DNA of 6,356 nucleotides from an uncultured Phycisphaerales bacterium (GTDB lineage: Bacteria; Planctomycetota; Phycisphaerae; Phycisphaerales; UBA1924). The translations under genes and the position numbers were made by a program. Positions 1-5,312 of this stretch are shown here, piece after piece. The stretch lies in assembly GCA_937871415.1 (NCBI GenBank), contig CALMQD010000544.1, positions 1 to 6,356 of the forward strand. Direction: 5' to 3'. Position 1 is the stretch's first letter. Every line of letters starts with the position of its first letter. The notes beneath the pieces were generated by a model. The model ran no database searches, was not told where the DNA came from, and saw only the letters and a list, made by a program, of their open reading frames with translations.

Positions 1-33
1 CGCCCGGAAGCCGGACCGGGAGGCGCCCCATGA
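1..33 (+). CDS. 3' end of an upstream gene overlapping rbfA (partial, product unknown)
   Basis: The first reading frame is open from the window edge and ends in a TGA at 31-33, inside an ATGA junction with the rbfA start, so the two genes would overlap by 4 bases. Only ten residues are visible, ending GPGGAP, a flexible-looking tail. In many bacteria infB or a DUF503 (YlxP-like) gene lies just ahead of rbfA, so either is a natural candidate, but ten residues cannot decide. The call rests on the overlap geometry, which matches the other 4-base junction at 497-500. Confidence 0.4.
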   Translation, partial: RPEAGPGGAP

Positions 34-500
34 ACCGTCGCCTCGAGCGCGTACGTTCCACCCTGCGCGAAGCGGTGCAGAAGGTCATCTCGCGCGGGCT
101 TTCCGACCCGCGGGCGCGGGGCCTCATCACCGTCACCGAGGTCTGGGTCAGCGACGACCTCAAGAACGCCGACATCTTCATCTCCGTGCTGCCCGAGCAG
201 CACCAGGACCTGACGATGCACGCGCTGCGCCACGCGGCGCGGCACATCCGGCGCGAGGCGGGCGAACTCATGGCCCTGCACCAACTGCCCGAGTTCACCT
301 TCAAGCTCGACACGCGGCTCAAGCAGCAGGCCGCGGTCTTCGAGGCCCTCGCCAAGGCGCGCGAGGTGACGCCGATGAACCCGCCGGACGGGAATGAGTC
401 CGCGGAGGGTGAGGACGATTCCGACGCCGCCGGAGAGCCCGGCGCGCCGACGAATGCGAACGACGGGAACGGGGACGGGGGCGCGGGAGGTCGGACGTGA
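30..500 (+). CDS. rbfA: 30S ribosome-binding factor A (RbfA)
   Basis: RbfA is a small KH-fold protein that binds the immature 30S subunit and assists 16S rRNA 5'-end maturation and cold adaptation. The family pattern is clear: an N-terminal helix (NRRLERVRSTLREAV, residues 2-16), the DPR...ITVTEVWVSDDLKNADIFISVL stretch (about 27-54) that matches the family's ITVT/VS-DL-A core, and the LPEFTFKLDTRL strand (86-97). The fold seems complete by about residue 112. Residues 116-156 form an Asp/Glu/Gly/Asn-rich tail, so at 156 residues the protein is longer than the usual 120-135. The ATG has a strong GGGAGG Shine-Dalgarno at 18-23, six bases upstream. The stop overlaps the next gene's GTG start, which implies translational coupling. 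Identity is secure; the tail's role is unknown. Confidence 0.93.
   Translation: MNRRLERVRSTLREAVQKVISRGLSDPRARGLITVTEVWVSDDLKNADIFISVLPEQHQDLTMHALRHAARHIRREAGELMALHQLPEFTFKLDTRLKQQAAVFEALAKAREVTPMNPPDGNESAEGEDDSDAAGEPGAPTNANDGNGDGGAGGRT
485..490 (+). promoter_or_regulatory. Ribosome binding site for the GTG-started glycosylase-fold gene
   Basis: GGGAGG lies inside the last codons of rbfA, six bases before the GTG at 497. It supports GTG 497 as the start and the 4-base GTGA overlap with the rbfA stop. Confidence 0.65.
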
Positions 501-1387
501 GCGACCCGTGCAGCACCAGGCTGGCTTCGCTCCTGACGACGCTGCGCAAGCAGTTCCCGGATGCGTGCGCGGAGTTGGCCGCGGCTTCGGCGGCCTGCGG
601 GCACGGGCAGGCCGAGCGGAATCCGCCGACGCCCGGCGCTTCGGGTGTGAACGGATCCGCGACGCCCGACGCGCCGGCGGACGCACTGAAATTGCCGGGC
701 GAGGGCACGCCCCCCGGCGCGAGCCCACACCGGCGCGGGTTTGTCGACGAGCGGGAGCACATCCTCTGCGAGTTCATCCGCTCGTTCCTGCTGTGGGAGG
801 CGACGGGCGCGCGGGCCGCGGCGGCGATCCGGCGGCTCGAGCAGGGGCTGGTGGACTTCAACGAGCTCCGGGTGTGCATGCCCGATGAACTGGCGCGGCT
901 GCTGGGCAAGACGTACCCGAGGTGCGAGGAGCGCTGCCTGCGGCTCCGGACGGCGCTGAACGCGATCTACGCTCGCGAGCACCGCGTCACGCTCGAGCAC
1001 CTGGCTCGCATGAGCAAGCGGGAGACCAAGGAGTATCTCGAGTCGATCGAGGGCGTTCCGCGCTTCGTCAGCGCCCGCGTGCAGCTGCTGGCGCTGTCGG
1101 GGCACGCGGCGCCGATCGACGGGCGGATCCACCGCCGGCTGATCGACGCCGAGGTCGTCGGGGCGGACAGCACGCCCGACGAGGCCGCCGGCCAGTTGGA
1201 GAAGCGCGTCCGCGCCGGCGAGATGCTCGAGACCTACGCGCTGCTGCAGGCCTTCGCCGATCAGACGCCCGAGCCATCGCCCGACCGGCGCGAAGGCAAG
1301 GGCGCCAAAGGCAAGGCCGGCGCCGCCAAGCACCGGGCGCCGCGCGACGCGGGCGAGGCCCGCGCCAAGACCCGGCGCAAGTCGTGA
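497..1387 (+). CDS. Endonuclease III/HhH-GPD-like protein, probably not a classical Nth
   Basis: The 296-residue protein has three parts. Residues 1-80 are low-complexity (Ala/Gly/Pro). Residues 82-256 are helical. Residues 257-296 are a Lys/Arg/Ala-rich basic tail. Within the middle part, LESIEGVPRFVSARVQLLAL (181-200) followed by PIDGRIHRR (206-214) lines up with the helix-hairpin-helix and catalytic loop of E. coli endonuclease III (LPGVGRKTA...VDTHIFR). The spacing is exact: Phe190 sits at the place of the lyase Lys120, and Asp208, 18 residues on, sits at the place of catalytic Asp138. The C-terminal four-cysteine Fe-S cluster of Nth is absent. Keeping Asp while losing Lys occurs in monofunctional glycosylases, so activity is possible but unproven; a purely structural DNA- or RNA-binding role is the alternative. 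It overlaps rbfA by 4 bases and precedes yebC by 30, so it is probably co-transcribed. The assignment comes from motif alignment by eye. Confidence 0.7.
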   Translation: MSDPCSTRLASLLTTLRKQFPDACAELAAASAACGHGQAERNPPTPGASGVNGSATPDAPADALKLPGEGTPPGASPHRRGFVDEREHILCEFIRSFLLWEATGARAAAAIRRLEQGLVDFNELRVCMPDELARLLGKTYPRCEERCLRLRTALNAIYAREHRVTLEHLARMSKRETKEYLESIEGVPRFVSARVQLLALSGHAAPIDGRIHRRLIDAEVVGADSTPDEAAGQLEKRVRAGEMLETYALLQAFADQTPEPSPDRREGKGAKGKAGAAKHRAPRDAGEARAKTRRKS

Positions 1388-1405
1388 CCGCACCCCGAAC
1401 GAGCC

Positions 1406-1410
1406 GGAGA
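1406..1410 (+). promoter_or_regulatory. Ribosome binding site fixing the TTG start of yebC
   Basis: GGAGA lies seven bases before the TTG at 1418. Starting there gives the canonical MAGHNKW N-terminus of YebC proteins, so the Shine-Dalgarno and family conservation agree on a TTG initiator. Confidence 0.7.
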
Positions 1411-1417
1411 TCCGCCG

Positions 1418-2233
1418 TTGGCCGGGCATAACAAGTGGAGCAAGATCAAGCACCGGAAGAAGATCGTCGACGGACGCCGGTCCAAGGTCTGGACCAAGTG
1501 CGTCAAGGCGATCATGGTCGCCGCCAAGCACGGCGGGCCCGACCCCGATACCAACCTCGCGCTGCGCTACGCGATCGATGAGGCGCGGTACGCCAACGTG
1601 CCGCGCGACACGATCGAGCGCGGCATCAAGAAGGGCGCGGGAGAGCTCGGAAGCCAGAACTTCGAGACCGTCCGCTACGAGGGCTACGGCGTCGGGGGCG
1701 TCGCGATCGTGGTCGACGCGCTCACCGACAACCGGACCCGCACCGCCGGCGACGTCCGCAACGCCTTCACCAAGCACGACGGGAACCTGGGCGCATCGGG
1801 GTGCGTCGCGTTCCTCTTCGATTCGCGCGGCCAGATCGTGGCGACCATCGAGGCCGAGGACGCCGAGACCTCACGCCGGGGCCGAGCCTCCGGGGCCCCC
1901 GCCGCCCCCGCGCTCGACGCCGACCGCGTGCTCGAACTGGCGCTCGAGGCCGGCGCACTCGACGTGCACGAGCCCCCGTCGCCCGAGGATCCCTGGGTCA
2001 TCCTGACCGACCCGGCGGACCTGCTGAAGGTCAAGCACGCGCTCGAGAAGAGCGCCGGCCCGCGCCTCAAGGTCGAGGACGCGTCGGTGCAGATGATCCC
2101 GCAGAACCTCGTCGCCGCCTCGCCCGAGCAGGCGCGGCTCGTGATGGAGCTCGTCGAAGCGCTCGAGGACAACGACGACGTCCAGAAGGTGTACACGAAC
2201 CTCGACCCCGCGTCGGTCCCGGCCGAGGCCTGA
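1418..2233 (+). CDS. yebC: YebC/PmpR/TACO1 family protein (translation factor or transcriptional regulator)
   Basis: YebC-family proteins are three-domain cytoplasmic proteins. Members have been described as DNA-binding regulators (PmpR) and as ribosome-associated factors that help translation of difficult sequences such as polyproline, as does mitochondrial TACO1. Diagnostic motifs are MAGHNKWSKIKHRK (1-14), VPRDTIERGIKKG (61-73), YEGYGVGGVAIVVDALTDNRTRT (87-109), FTKHDGNLGASGCVAF (117-132) and LEDNDDVQKVYTNLD (249-263). Length is 271 residues against about 240-250 for typical members. The excess is an Arg/Ala/Pro-rich insertion at about 149-167, between the domain-II/III strands, where relatives carry only a short loop. 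The start is TTG, fixed by the conserved N-terminus and a GGAGA at 1406-1410. It is the last gene of the cluster and its stop lies 4 bases from the end of convergent iscX. Family identity is certain; which of the two roles it plays here is not. Confidence 0.95.
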   Translation: MAGHNKWSKIKHRKKIVDGRRSKVWTKCVKAIMVAAKHGGPDPDTNLALRYAIDEARYANVPRDTIERGIKKGAGELGSQNFETVRYEGYGVGGVAIVVDALTDNRTRTAGDVRNAFTKHDGNLGASGCVAFLFDSRGQIVATIEAEDAETSRRGRASGAPAAPALDADRVLELALEAGALDVHEPPSPEDPWVILTDPADLLKVKHALEKSAGPRLKVEDASVQMIPQNLVAASPEQARLVMELVEALEDNDDVQKVYTNLDPASVPAEA

Positions 2234-2246
2234 AGCGTCAGGCGTC
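2225..2246. terminator. Possible bidirectional hairpin across the yebC and iscX stop codons
   Basis: GCCTGA (2228-2233) and TCAGGC (2238-2243) are perfect inverted repeats with the 4-base intergenic gap AGCG as loop. After a G-G mismatch two further pairs form (2225-2226 with 2245-2246). The stem contains both stop codons. No T-tract follows on either strand, so intrinsic termination is doubtful. Part of the symmetry follows from both genes ending in GCC TGA. Confidence 0.3.
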
Positions 2247-2480
2247 TTCGTCCTCGTCGGCGGCGTCCTCGCGCTCATCGTGCCAGGCCATCTGGATGGC
2301 CTCGAGGATCTTCTCGTTCACCGGGTGCCCGGGCTGTTCGCGGAAGTTCGGCAGCGCTTCGACAAGCCCGCGCAACTGCGTGAAGCGCAGCGTGAGCGGG
2401 TCCTTGTCGGGGTGCGCGGCGTGCAACGCCTCGCCGAGGCGATCGACGTCCAGCCAGTGCAGGTGCGGGCTCGGGGGCAT
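2238..2480 (-). CDS. iscX: Fe-S cluster assembly protein IscX
   Basis: IscX (YfhJ) is a small acidic protein that binds iron and the cysteine desulfurase IscS and tunes Fe-S cluster assembly. The 80-residue product carries the family pattern: HLHWLDVDRLGEAL (6-19), HPDKDPLTLRFTQL (23-36), VEALPNF (40-46) and NEKILEAIQMAWHDE (55-69), close to the E. coli protein (66 residues). The extra length is a C-terminal Asp/Glu tail (68-80). I chose the ATG at 2480-2478 because the conserved W-x-D start of the domain follows within seven residues and the upstream frame is Arg-rich non-family sequence. Shine-Dalgarno is weak. It lies 58 bases downstream of fdx on the same strand, the gene order that usually ends isc operons, so co-transcription is likely. 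The rest of the isc operon is not in view. Confidence 0.92.
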   Translation of the reverse strand: MPPSPHLHWLDVDRLGEALHAAHPDKDPLTLRFTQLRGLVEALPNFREQPGHPVNEKILEAIQMAWHDEREDAADEDEDA

Positions 2481-2530
2481 CGGGCGATTCCGCGCGCGGT
2501 AAGGGGGAGAGAAAAGCGGGCGAGATTCCG
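2481..2530. repeat. Imperfect direct repeat pair in the fdx-iscX spacer
   Basis: CGGGCGATTCCG at 2481-2492 recurs as CGGGCGAGATTCCG at 2517-2530 (+ strand reading), differing by a two-base insertion, with starts 36 bases apart. One copy abuts the iscX start codon, the other lies just past the fdx stop. Between them is a purine-rich stretch on the + strand (pyrimidine-rich in the transcript). The function is unknown; it may be a chance local duplication. Confidence 0.4.
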
Positions 2531-2538
2531 GACGGCGG

Positions 2539-2940
2539 CTAGTGCGGCACTTCCTTGACCGCGTTGCGGTTCCAGGCCGGGATGCGCACGACGATCTGGC
2601 CGCCGCCCTTGAGGATCTCGCACTGGCAGGCCAGACGAGAGTTGCGCCGGACGTCGGGCGCCTCCTCGACACGATCCTCCTCGGCTTCGGTCGACTCCGA
2701 CAGGCGGTCCATGCCTTCCTCGATGTACACGTGGCACGTGGAGCAGGCGCAGACCCCGCCGCACGCGTGCTCGATGTTGATCCCCGACCCCATCGCCAGT
2801 TCGAGCAGGTTCAGGCCTTCCTTGGCGTCGACGATGTGGACCGGCTGGTCGGTGCCGGTGACCGAGTGCGGGTCCTCGCAGATGTACTTGACGCTGCACG
2901 TGGCCGATCCGGCGTTCACTTTCACTCCGTGGGTGTGCAT
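2539..2940 (-). CDS. fdx: Isc-type 2Fe-2S ferredoxin (adrenodoxin-like)
   Basis: Fdx donates electrons for Fe-S cluster assembly on IscU. The 133-residue protein shows HACGGVCACSTCHVYIEEG (58-76), matching the HAC-EKS-CACTTCH motif of E. coli Fdx. The 2Fe-2S ligands would be Cys60, Cys66, Cys69 and Cys105; the C69-x35-C105 spacing equals that of E. coli (51 and 87). Cys64 matches the extra cysteine of Isc ferredoxins that sits near the cluster. The following LSESTEAEED and SRLACQ (101-106) and the IVVRIPAWN end (117-124) are also family-typical. An N-terminal extension of about 15 residues carries Cys15, with Cys21 in the first strand. The start used is the ATG at 2940; a GTG at 2919, seven codons in, has GGAG five bases ahead and is a real alternative. 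iscX follows 58 bases downstream. Confidence 0.93.
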   Translation of the reverse strand: MHTHGVKVNAGSATCSVKYICEDPHSVTGTDQPVHIVDAKEGLNLLELAMGSGINIEHACGGVCACSTCHVYIEEGMDRLSESTEAEEDRVEEAPDVRRNSRLACQCEILKGGGQIVVRIPAWNRNAVKEVPH

Positions 2941-2945
2941 GTTCG

Positions 2946-2951
2946 AGTCTA
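2946..2951 (-). promoter_or_regulatory. Candidate -10 element (TAGACT) just ahead of fdx
   Basis: On the - strand TAGACT (TAnnnT type) ends five bases before the fdx ATG. Transcription would start at or next to that ATG, giving a leaderless message, or a roughly 21-base leader if the GTG at 2919 is used. No Shine-Dalgarno precedes the ATG. No convincing -35 is seen. Confidence 0.4.
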
Positions 2952-3036
2952 GGAACGTCCCTTGTCCGGCGCGATCTCGGACCTGGGCGGGGGCTGAACT
3001 TCCCACACGATCCCGGCGTATTGTCCCTCGAAGCAT

Positions 3037-3067
3037 CCGCTTTCCCCGAACTTGGTCGGAAAAGCGG
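3037..3067. repeat. Interrupted inverted repeat (hairpin) in the fdx/HNH intergenic region
   Basis: CCGCTTT (3037-3043) pairs with AAAGCGG (3061-3067), and inside it CCGA (3046-3049) pairs with TCGG (3056-3059) around a six-base loop. CC on one side and a single A on the other make a small internal loop. The 11 paired bases are the best hairpin in this spacer. No T-tract follows on either strand, so it is more likely a leader structure or protein-binding site than a terminator, or it is chance. Confidence 0.4.
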
Positions 3068-3173
3068 CGAACCGCCGCGTTCGAGCCGAGGTGAGGGACG
3101 GAAGCCCCAGCGCCCCATCCGCCGGGGGCCCCGCAAGACGGGTGGCCCACCAAACTCTTTGCGACTATCCTGA

Positions 3174-3194
3174 TTGGGGGCCTATTTGGGGGCC
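3174..3194 (+). repeat. Tandem 9-base direct repeat ahead of the HNH gene
   Basis: TTGGGGGCC occurs at 3174-3182 and again at 3186-3194, separated by TAT, a 12-base period. It lies directly after the possible -10 TATCCT (3166-3171) and about 47 bases before the HNH start. The placement would suit an operator or an early-transcript element; neither is shown. Confidence 0.5.
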
Positions 3195-3228
3195 GTTGGA
3201 TTGACGATCTTCGTCGGTGAGAACCGTC

Positions 3229-3234
3229 GGGGAG
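3229..3234 (+). promoter_or_regulatory. Ribosome binding site choosing the ATG start of the HNH gene
   Basis: GGGGAG lies six bases before the ATG at 3241. An in-frame GTG at 3217 has no comparable site and would place this GGGGAG inside the gene, so 3241 is preferred. Confidence 0.65.
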
Positions 3235-3240
3235 CGTTCG

Positions 3241-3975
3241 ATGAGCACGCCACGCGCAAGGAATGCGTATCTGCGTCAGGCCGCGATCGAGGAGGCGGCG
3301 TCAGGCTTCGACCACCTTCTCACGCCGGACTACTCCGGCCCCGCGATGTCTTCGGCTGTGACTGCGCTGGACTGCAAGGTGCTCGTCCTGAACAAGGCGT
3401 TCGTGGCGGTGCGGGTGATCTCGGCCCGCCGGGCGTTCTCGATGCTGTGCCGCGACGTCGCGGAGGTCATCGACTTCGCCGACGGGAAGTACGCCTCGTA
3501 CCCGTTCGACTCGTGGGCGGAACTGGCGGAACTGCAGCGCCAGTTCGAGCCCGACAAGTACGACTGGGTGCAGACGGTCCGGTTCGAGATCGCGGTGCCC
3601 CGGATCATCCGGCTGCTGGGCTACGACCGCCTGCCCGCGCAGGTCGTCAAGCTCAACCGGCGCAACTTGTTTGCGCGCGACCGCAACCAGTGTCAGTACT
3701 GCGGCAAGACGTTCGCGACCAGCGAGCTCTCCATCGACCACGTGCACCCGCGCTCTCTGGGCGGCGGCGACTCGTGGGAGAATCTCGTCTGCGCGTGCGT
3801 GAAGTGCAACGCGCGCAAGGGCGGTCGCACGCCCGAGCAGGCGGGCATGGCCCTGACGCGCAAGCCCGTCAAGCCCAAGCGCAATCCGCTCATCGCGATG
3901 CGCCTGGGCCAGGCCCGCTACCACTCGTGGAAGGCCTTTCTCGACGACGCGTACTGGAACGTCGAACTCAAGTGA
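3241..3975 (+). CDS. HNH endonuclease-family protein
   Basis: The 244-residue protein ends in a compact HNH (beta-beta-alpha metal) nuclease domain. Features seen are CQYC (151-154), IDHVHP with Asp166-His167 (165-170), GGGDSWENLVCAC (174-186) with Asn181, and CVKCNARKG (186-194). The CxxC pairs 151/154 and 186/189 would hold a structural zinc, and His167 is the expected general base. Asn190 replaces the last His of the name motif, which is common in the McrA-like branch. The N-terminal part, VLVLNKAFVAVRVISARRAFSML (47-69), is a conserved partner region of a widespread chromosomal HNH family with no settled function; it does not mark a restriction system by itself. The C-terminus after 204 is basic. 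It stands alone on its strand and overlaps the convergent membrane gene by 8 bases. The cellular substrate is unknown; mobile-intron or toxin roles have no support here. Confidence 0.88.
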   Translation: MSTPRARNAYLRQAAIEEAASGFDHLLTPDYSGPAMSSAVTALDCKVLVLNKAFVAVRVISARRAFSMLCRDVAEVIDFADGKYASYPFDSWAELAELQRQFEPDKYDWVQTVRFEIAVPRIIRLLGYDRLPAQVVKLNRRNLFARDRNQCQYCGKTFATSELSIDHVHPRSLGGGDSWENLVCACVKCNARKGGRTPEQAGMALTRKPVKPKRNPLIAMRLGQARYHSWKAFLDDAYWNVELK

Positions 3976-5284
3976 CCCGCCGAGCAGGATCCGTCGGGGG
4001 TGCGCCGGCCTGCGGCCGGGCGGTGTGGCCGCGCGCCCGGGGCCGGGTCGCCGCGAGCCGGGCGATCAACACCAGCGCCAACCCCGGCGCCAGCCAGCGC
4101 TCGTCGCGGTCGATGAACCCCAGCCAGTACATCGGCATCGCCGCGAGCACGCAGACCGCGAACACCGCCAGTTTCCGCCGGCCGAGCGGACCGTCGATCC
4201 CGCTGTGCGCGGCGCCGTGCCGGTCGCGCGAGGGGATCATGCAGATCCAGACGTAGGCCGGGAAGACCAGGCCGTAGAAGGCCATGAACGAGCGATAGAC
4301 CGCCTCCGGGTCGCCGATCGCGCCGGGGCGGTTCTGGTCGTGCAACAGAACGACCGACGCAACGAACGCGATCGACCCGAGCAGGAACGGCACGACCCTC
4401 GAGCCCGCCGATGGGCACGACCGCGCGTACTCCCTCGCGTGGACGCCGATCGTGTAGACCAGTTGCAGGAACAGGTGCGCGACGAGCACGTACACCGCCC
4501 AGGCGGGGATCGCCATGGCGCCCGCCAGGCCCGCGGGCGCGGCGTTGTCGAGCAGATGCACCAGTGTCGGCGCGTAGACAAGCGTGCCGATGATCATCGC
4601 GAGGAACAGCACACCGAAGCCCAATGTGAACGCCCGGCGCGCCGGCCGCCGCGCCAGTTCGCGCCGCGCGCGCAGGAACGTCAGGTCGAGGTACGGGCAC
4701 AGCGCAAAGCCAAAGACGCAGACCGGCGCGAGCAACGCCAGGCCCGCCAGCGACCGCTGCGCGGGCGCGCCATCCCCTGCGCCAAACGCCCAGAAGCCGG
4801 TGAACCCGGATCCGGCGCCCGCCCGAGCACCCCACCCCAGCGCCACGAGCAACCCCAGGCTCGCCGCCCACACGAGGGGCGCCCAGCGGCGTCCGGCGAA
4901 ACAGGCGCCCAGCAGCACCAGATCGGCGCCCAGCACGCCCCACGGCAGCGGGAAGAGCCTGAGCCCGACGAAGTTCAGGAAGCACAACTGGAACGCGATC
5001 GTCACGGCCGAGAAGAGCCGGCACGCGTGTCTGTGCCGTTCCAGAATCTCCTCGGCGGCGCCCGGACGCAGCACCCACCCCATCGCCGCCGCCCCGACAA
5101 CGTTGGGCGCCGCGAACACCACGAACGCCCACGGCCCGTAGTCGCGCACGAGCAGGATCGGCAGGAACATGCCGATGCACCACGTCCAGGAGCAGGCGAG
5201 GTAGGCCCCCCAGGAAACAACGGCCCAGCCCCGGGCGCGATCCGAACCGGCCCCGCCGTTCTGTCTGGGGGGGTGGCTGTTCAA
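3968..5284 (-). CDS. Polytopic inner-membrane protein of unknown function
   Basis: I do not recognise the family. The 438-residue product has about 11-12 hydrophobic segments, at roughly residues 20-45, 52-72, 89-111, 115-131, 135-151, 180-203, 220-242, 256-281, 297-316, 330-350, 372-391 and 397-412. The N-terminus is short and polar, and the C-terminus (413-438) is an Arg/Pro-rich tail. Notable motifs are TWCIGMFLPILLVRDYGPW (34-52), PNVVGAAAMGW (60-70) and ALCPYLDLTFLRARRE (194-209). The count of helices and the Gly/Pro-broken segments would suit a transporter, but no signature fixes a substrate. The start is TTG, with GGAG seven bases upstream; the next in-frame Met (39) would cut the first helix. 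It follows the LON-domain gene by 28 bases, probably as one operon. Its stop lies within the 3' end of the convergent HNH gene. The long frames on the other strand are charge-rich mirror images of its hydrophobic codons. Confidence 0.75.
   Translation of the reverse strand: MNSHPPRQNGGAGSDRARGWAVVSWGAYLACSWTWCIGMFLPILLVRDYGPWAFVVFAAPNVVGAAAMGWVLRPGAAEEILERHRHACRLFSAVTIAFQLCFLNFVGLRLFPLPWGVLGADLVLLGACFAGRRWAPLVWAASLGLLVALGWGARAGAGSGFTGFWAFGAGDGAPAQRSLAGLALLAPVCVFGFALCPYLDLTFLRARRELARRPARRAFTLGFGVLFLAMIIGTLVYAPTLVHLLDNAAPAGLAGAMAIPAWAVYVLVAHLFLQLVYTIGVHAREYARSCPSAGSRVVPFLLGSIAFVASVVLLHDQNRPGAIGDPEAVYRSFMAFYGLVFPAYVWICMIPSRDRHGAAHSGIDGPLGRRKLAVFAVCVLAAMPMYWLGFIDRDERWLAPGLALVLIARLAATRPRARGHTARPQAGAPPTDPARRVT
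4005..4019. terminator. Possible hairpin just past the HNH stop
   Basis: CCGGCC (4005-4010) and GGCCGG (4014-4019) pair around a three-base loop, 30 bases after the HNH stop. The site lies inside the coding 3' end of the convergent membrane gene. There is no T-tract and such GC palindromes are frequent at this base composition, so this is weak. Confidence 0.25.
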
Positions 5285-5291
5285 CGCAAGA

Positions 5292-5295
5292 CTCC
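5292..5295 (-). promoter_or_regulatory. Ribosome binding site for the TTG start of the membrane gene
   Basis: On the - strand GGAG lies seven bases before the TTG at 5284-5282, in the 28-base gap after the LON-domain gene. It is the main support for a TTG initiator here. Confidence 0.55.
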
Positions 5296-5312
5296 GGCCG
5301 GGCGGCGCGCGA

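Larger units (their letters stand above)
2941..3240. other. Divergent intergenic region between fdx and the HNH gene
   Basis: These 300 bases separate two genes transcribed away from each other, so they should hold both promoters. Seen here are TAGACT by fdx (2946-2951, - strand), an interrupted hairpin (3037-3067), a possible + strand -10 TATCCT at 3166-3171 without a clear -35, and a 9-base direct repeat (3174-3194) just downstream of it. The open frames crossing the region are Arg/Gly/Pro-rich, match no family and are not called. The part from about 3070 to 3150 shows only GC-rich runs such as GGGGGCCCC. Confidence 0.6.

Noticed and set aside
319..909. Overlapping open frames on both strands in the rbfA/glycosylase-fold region
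   Set aside because: Their products are low-complexity Ser/Arg/Ala sequences, consistent with stop-poor high-GC DNA; the called genes have family motifs and tight junctions.
2481..2672. An upstream extension of iscX overlapping fdx by 64 codons
   Set aside because: It is Arg/Ser-rich, out of frame with fdx and absent from the IscX family; the ATG at 2480 gives a normal IscX.
2941..3153. A 71-residue N-terminal extension of the ferredoxin in the same frame
   Set aside because: The extension is basic and matches nothing in Isc ferredoxins. The ATG at 2940 or GTG at 2919 gives the normal family start, and a -10-like element lies in the extension.
3241..3975. HNH gene as part of a restriction, homing or defence system
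   Set aside because: No methyltransferase, intron, phage or toxin-antitoxin partner is adjacent, and the protein resembles a widespread chromosomal HNH family.
3174..4256. A 360-codon + strand frame overlapping the HNH gene
   Set aside because: It lacks the HNH motifs, is Arg/Gly/Pro-rich and is out of frame with the clear HNH protein.
3918..5183. A second long - strand frame (421 codons) overlapping the membrane gene
   Set aside because: It is an Arg/Gly/Ala-rich frame-shifted reading, typical of high-GC coding DNA, with no helices or motifs.
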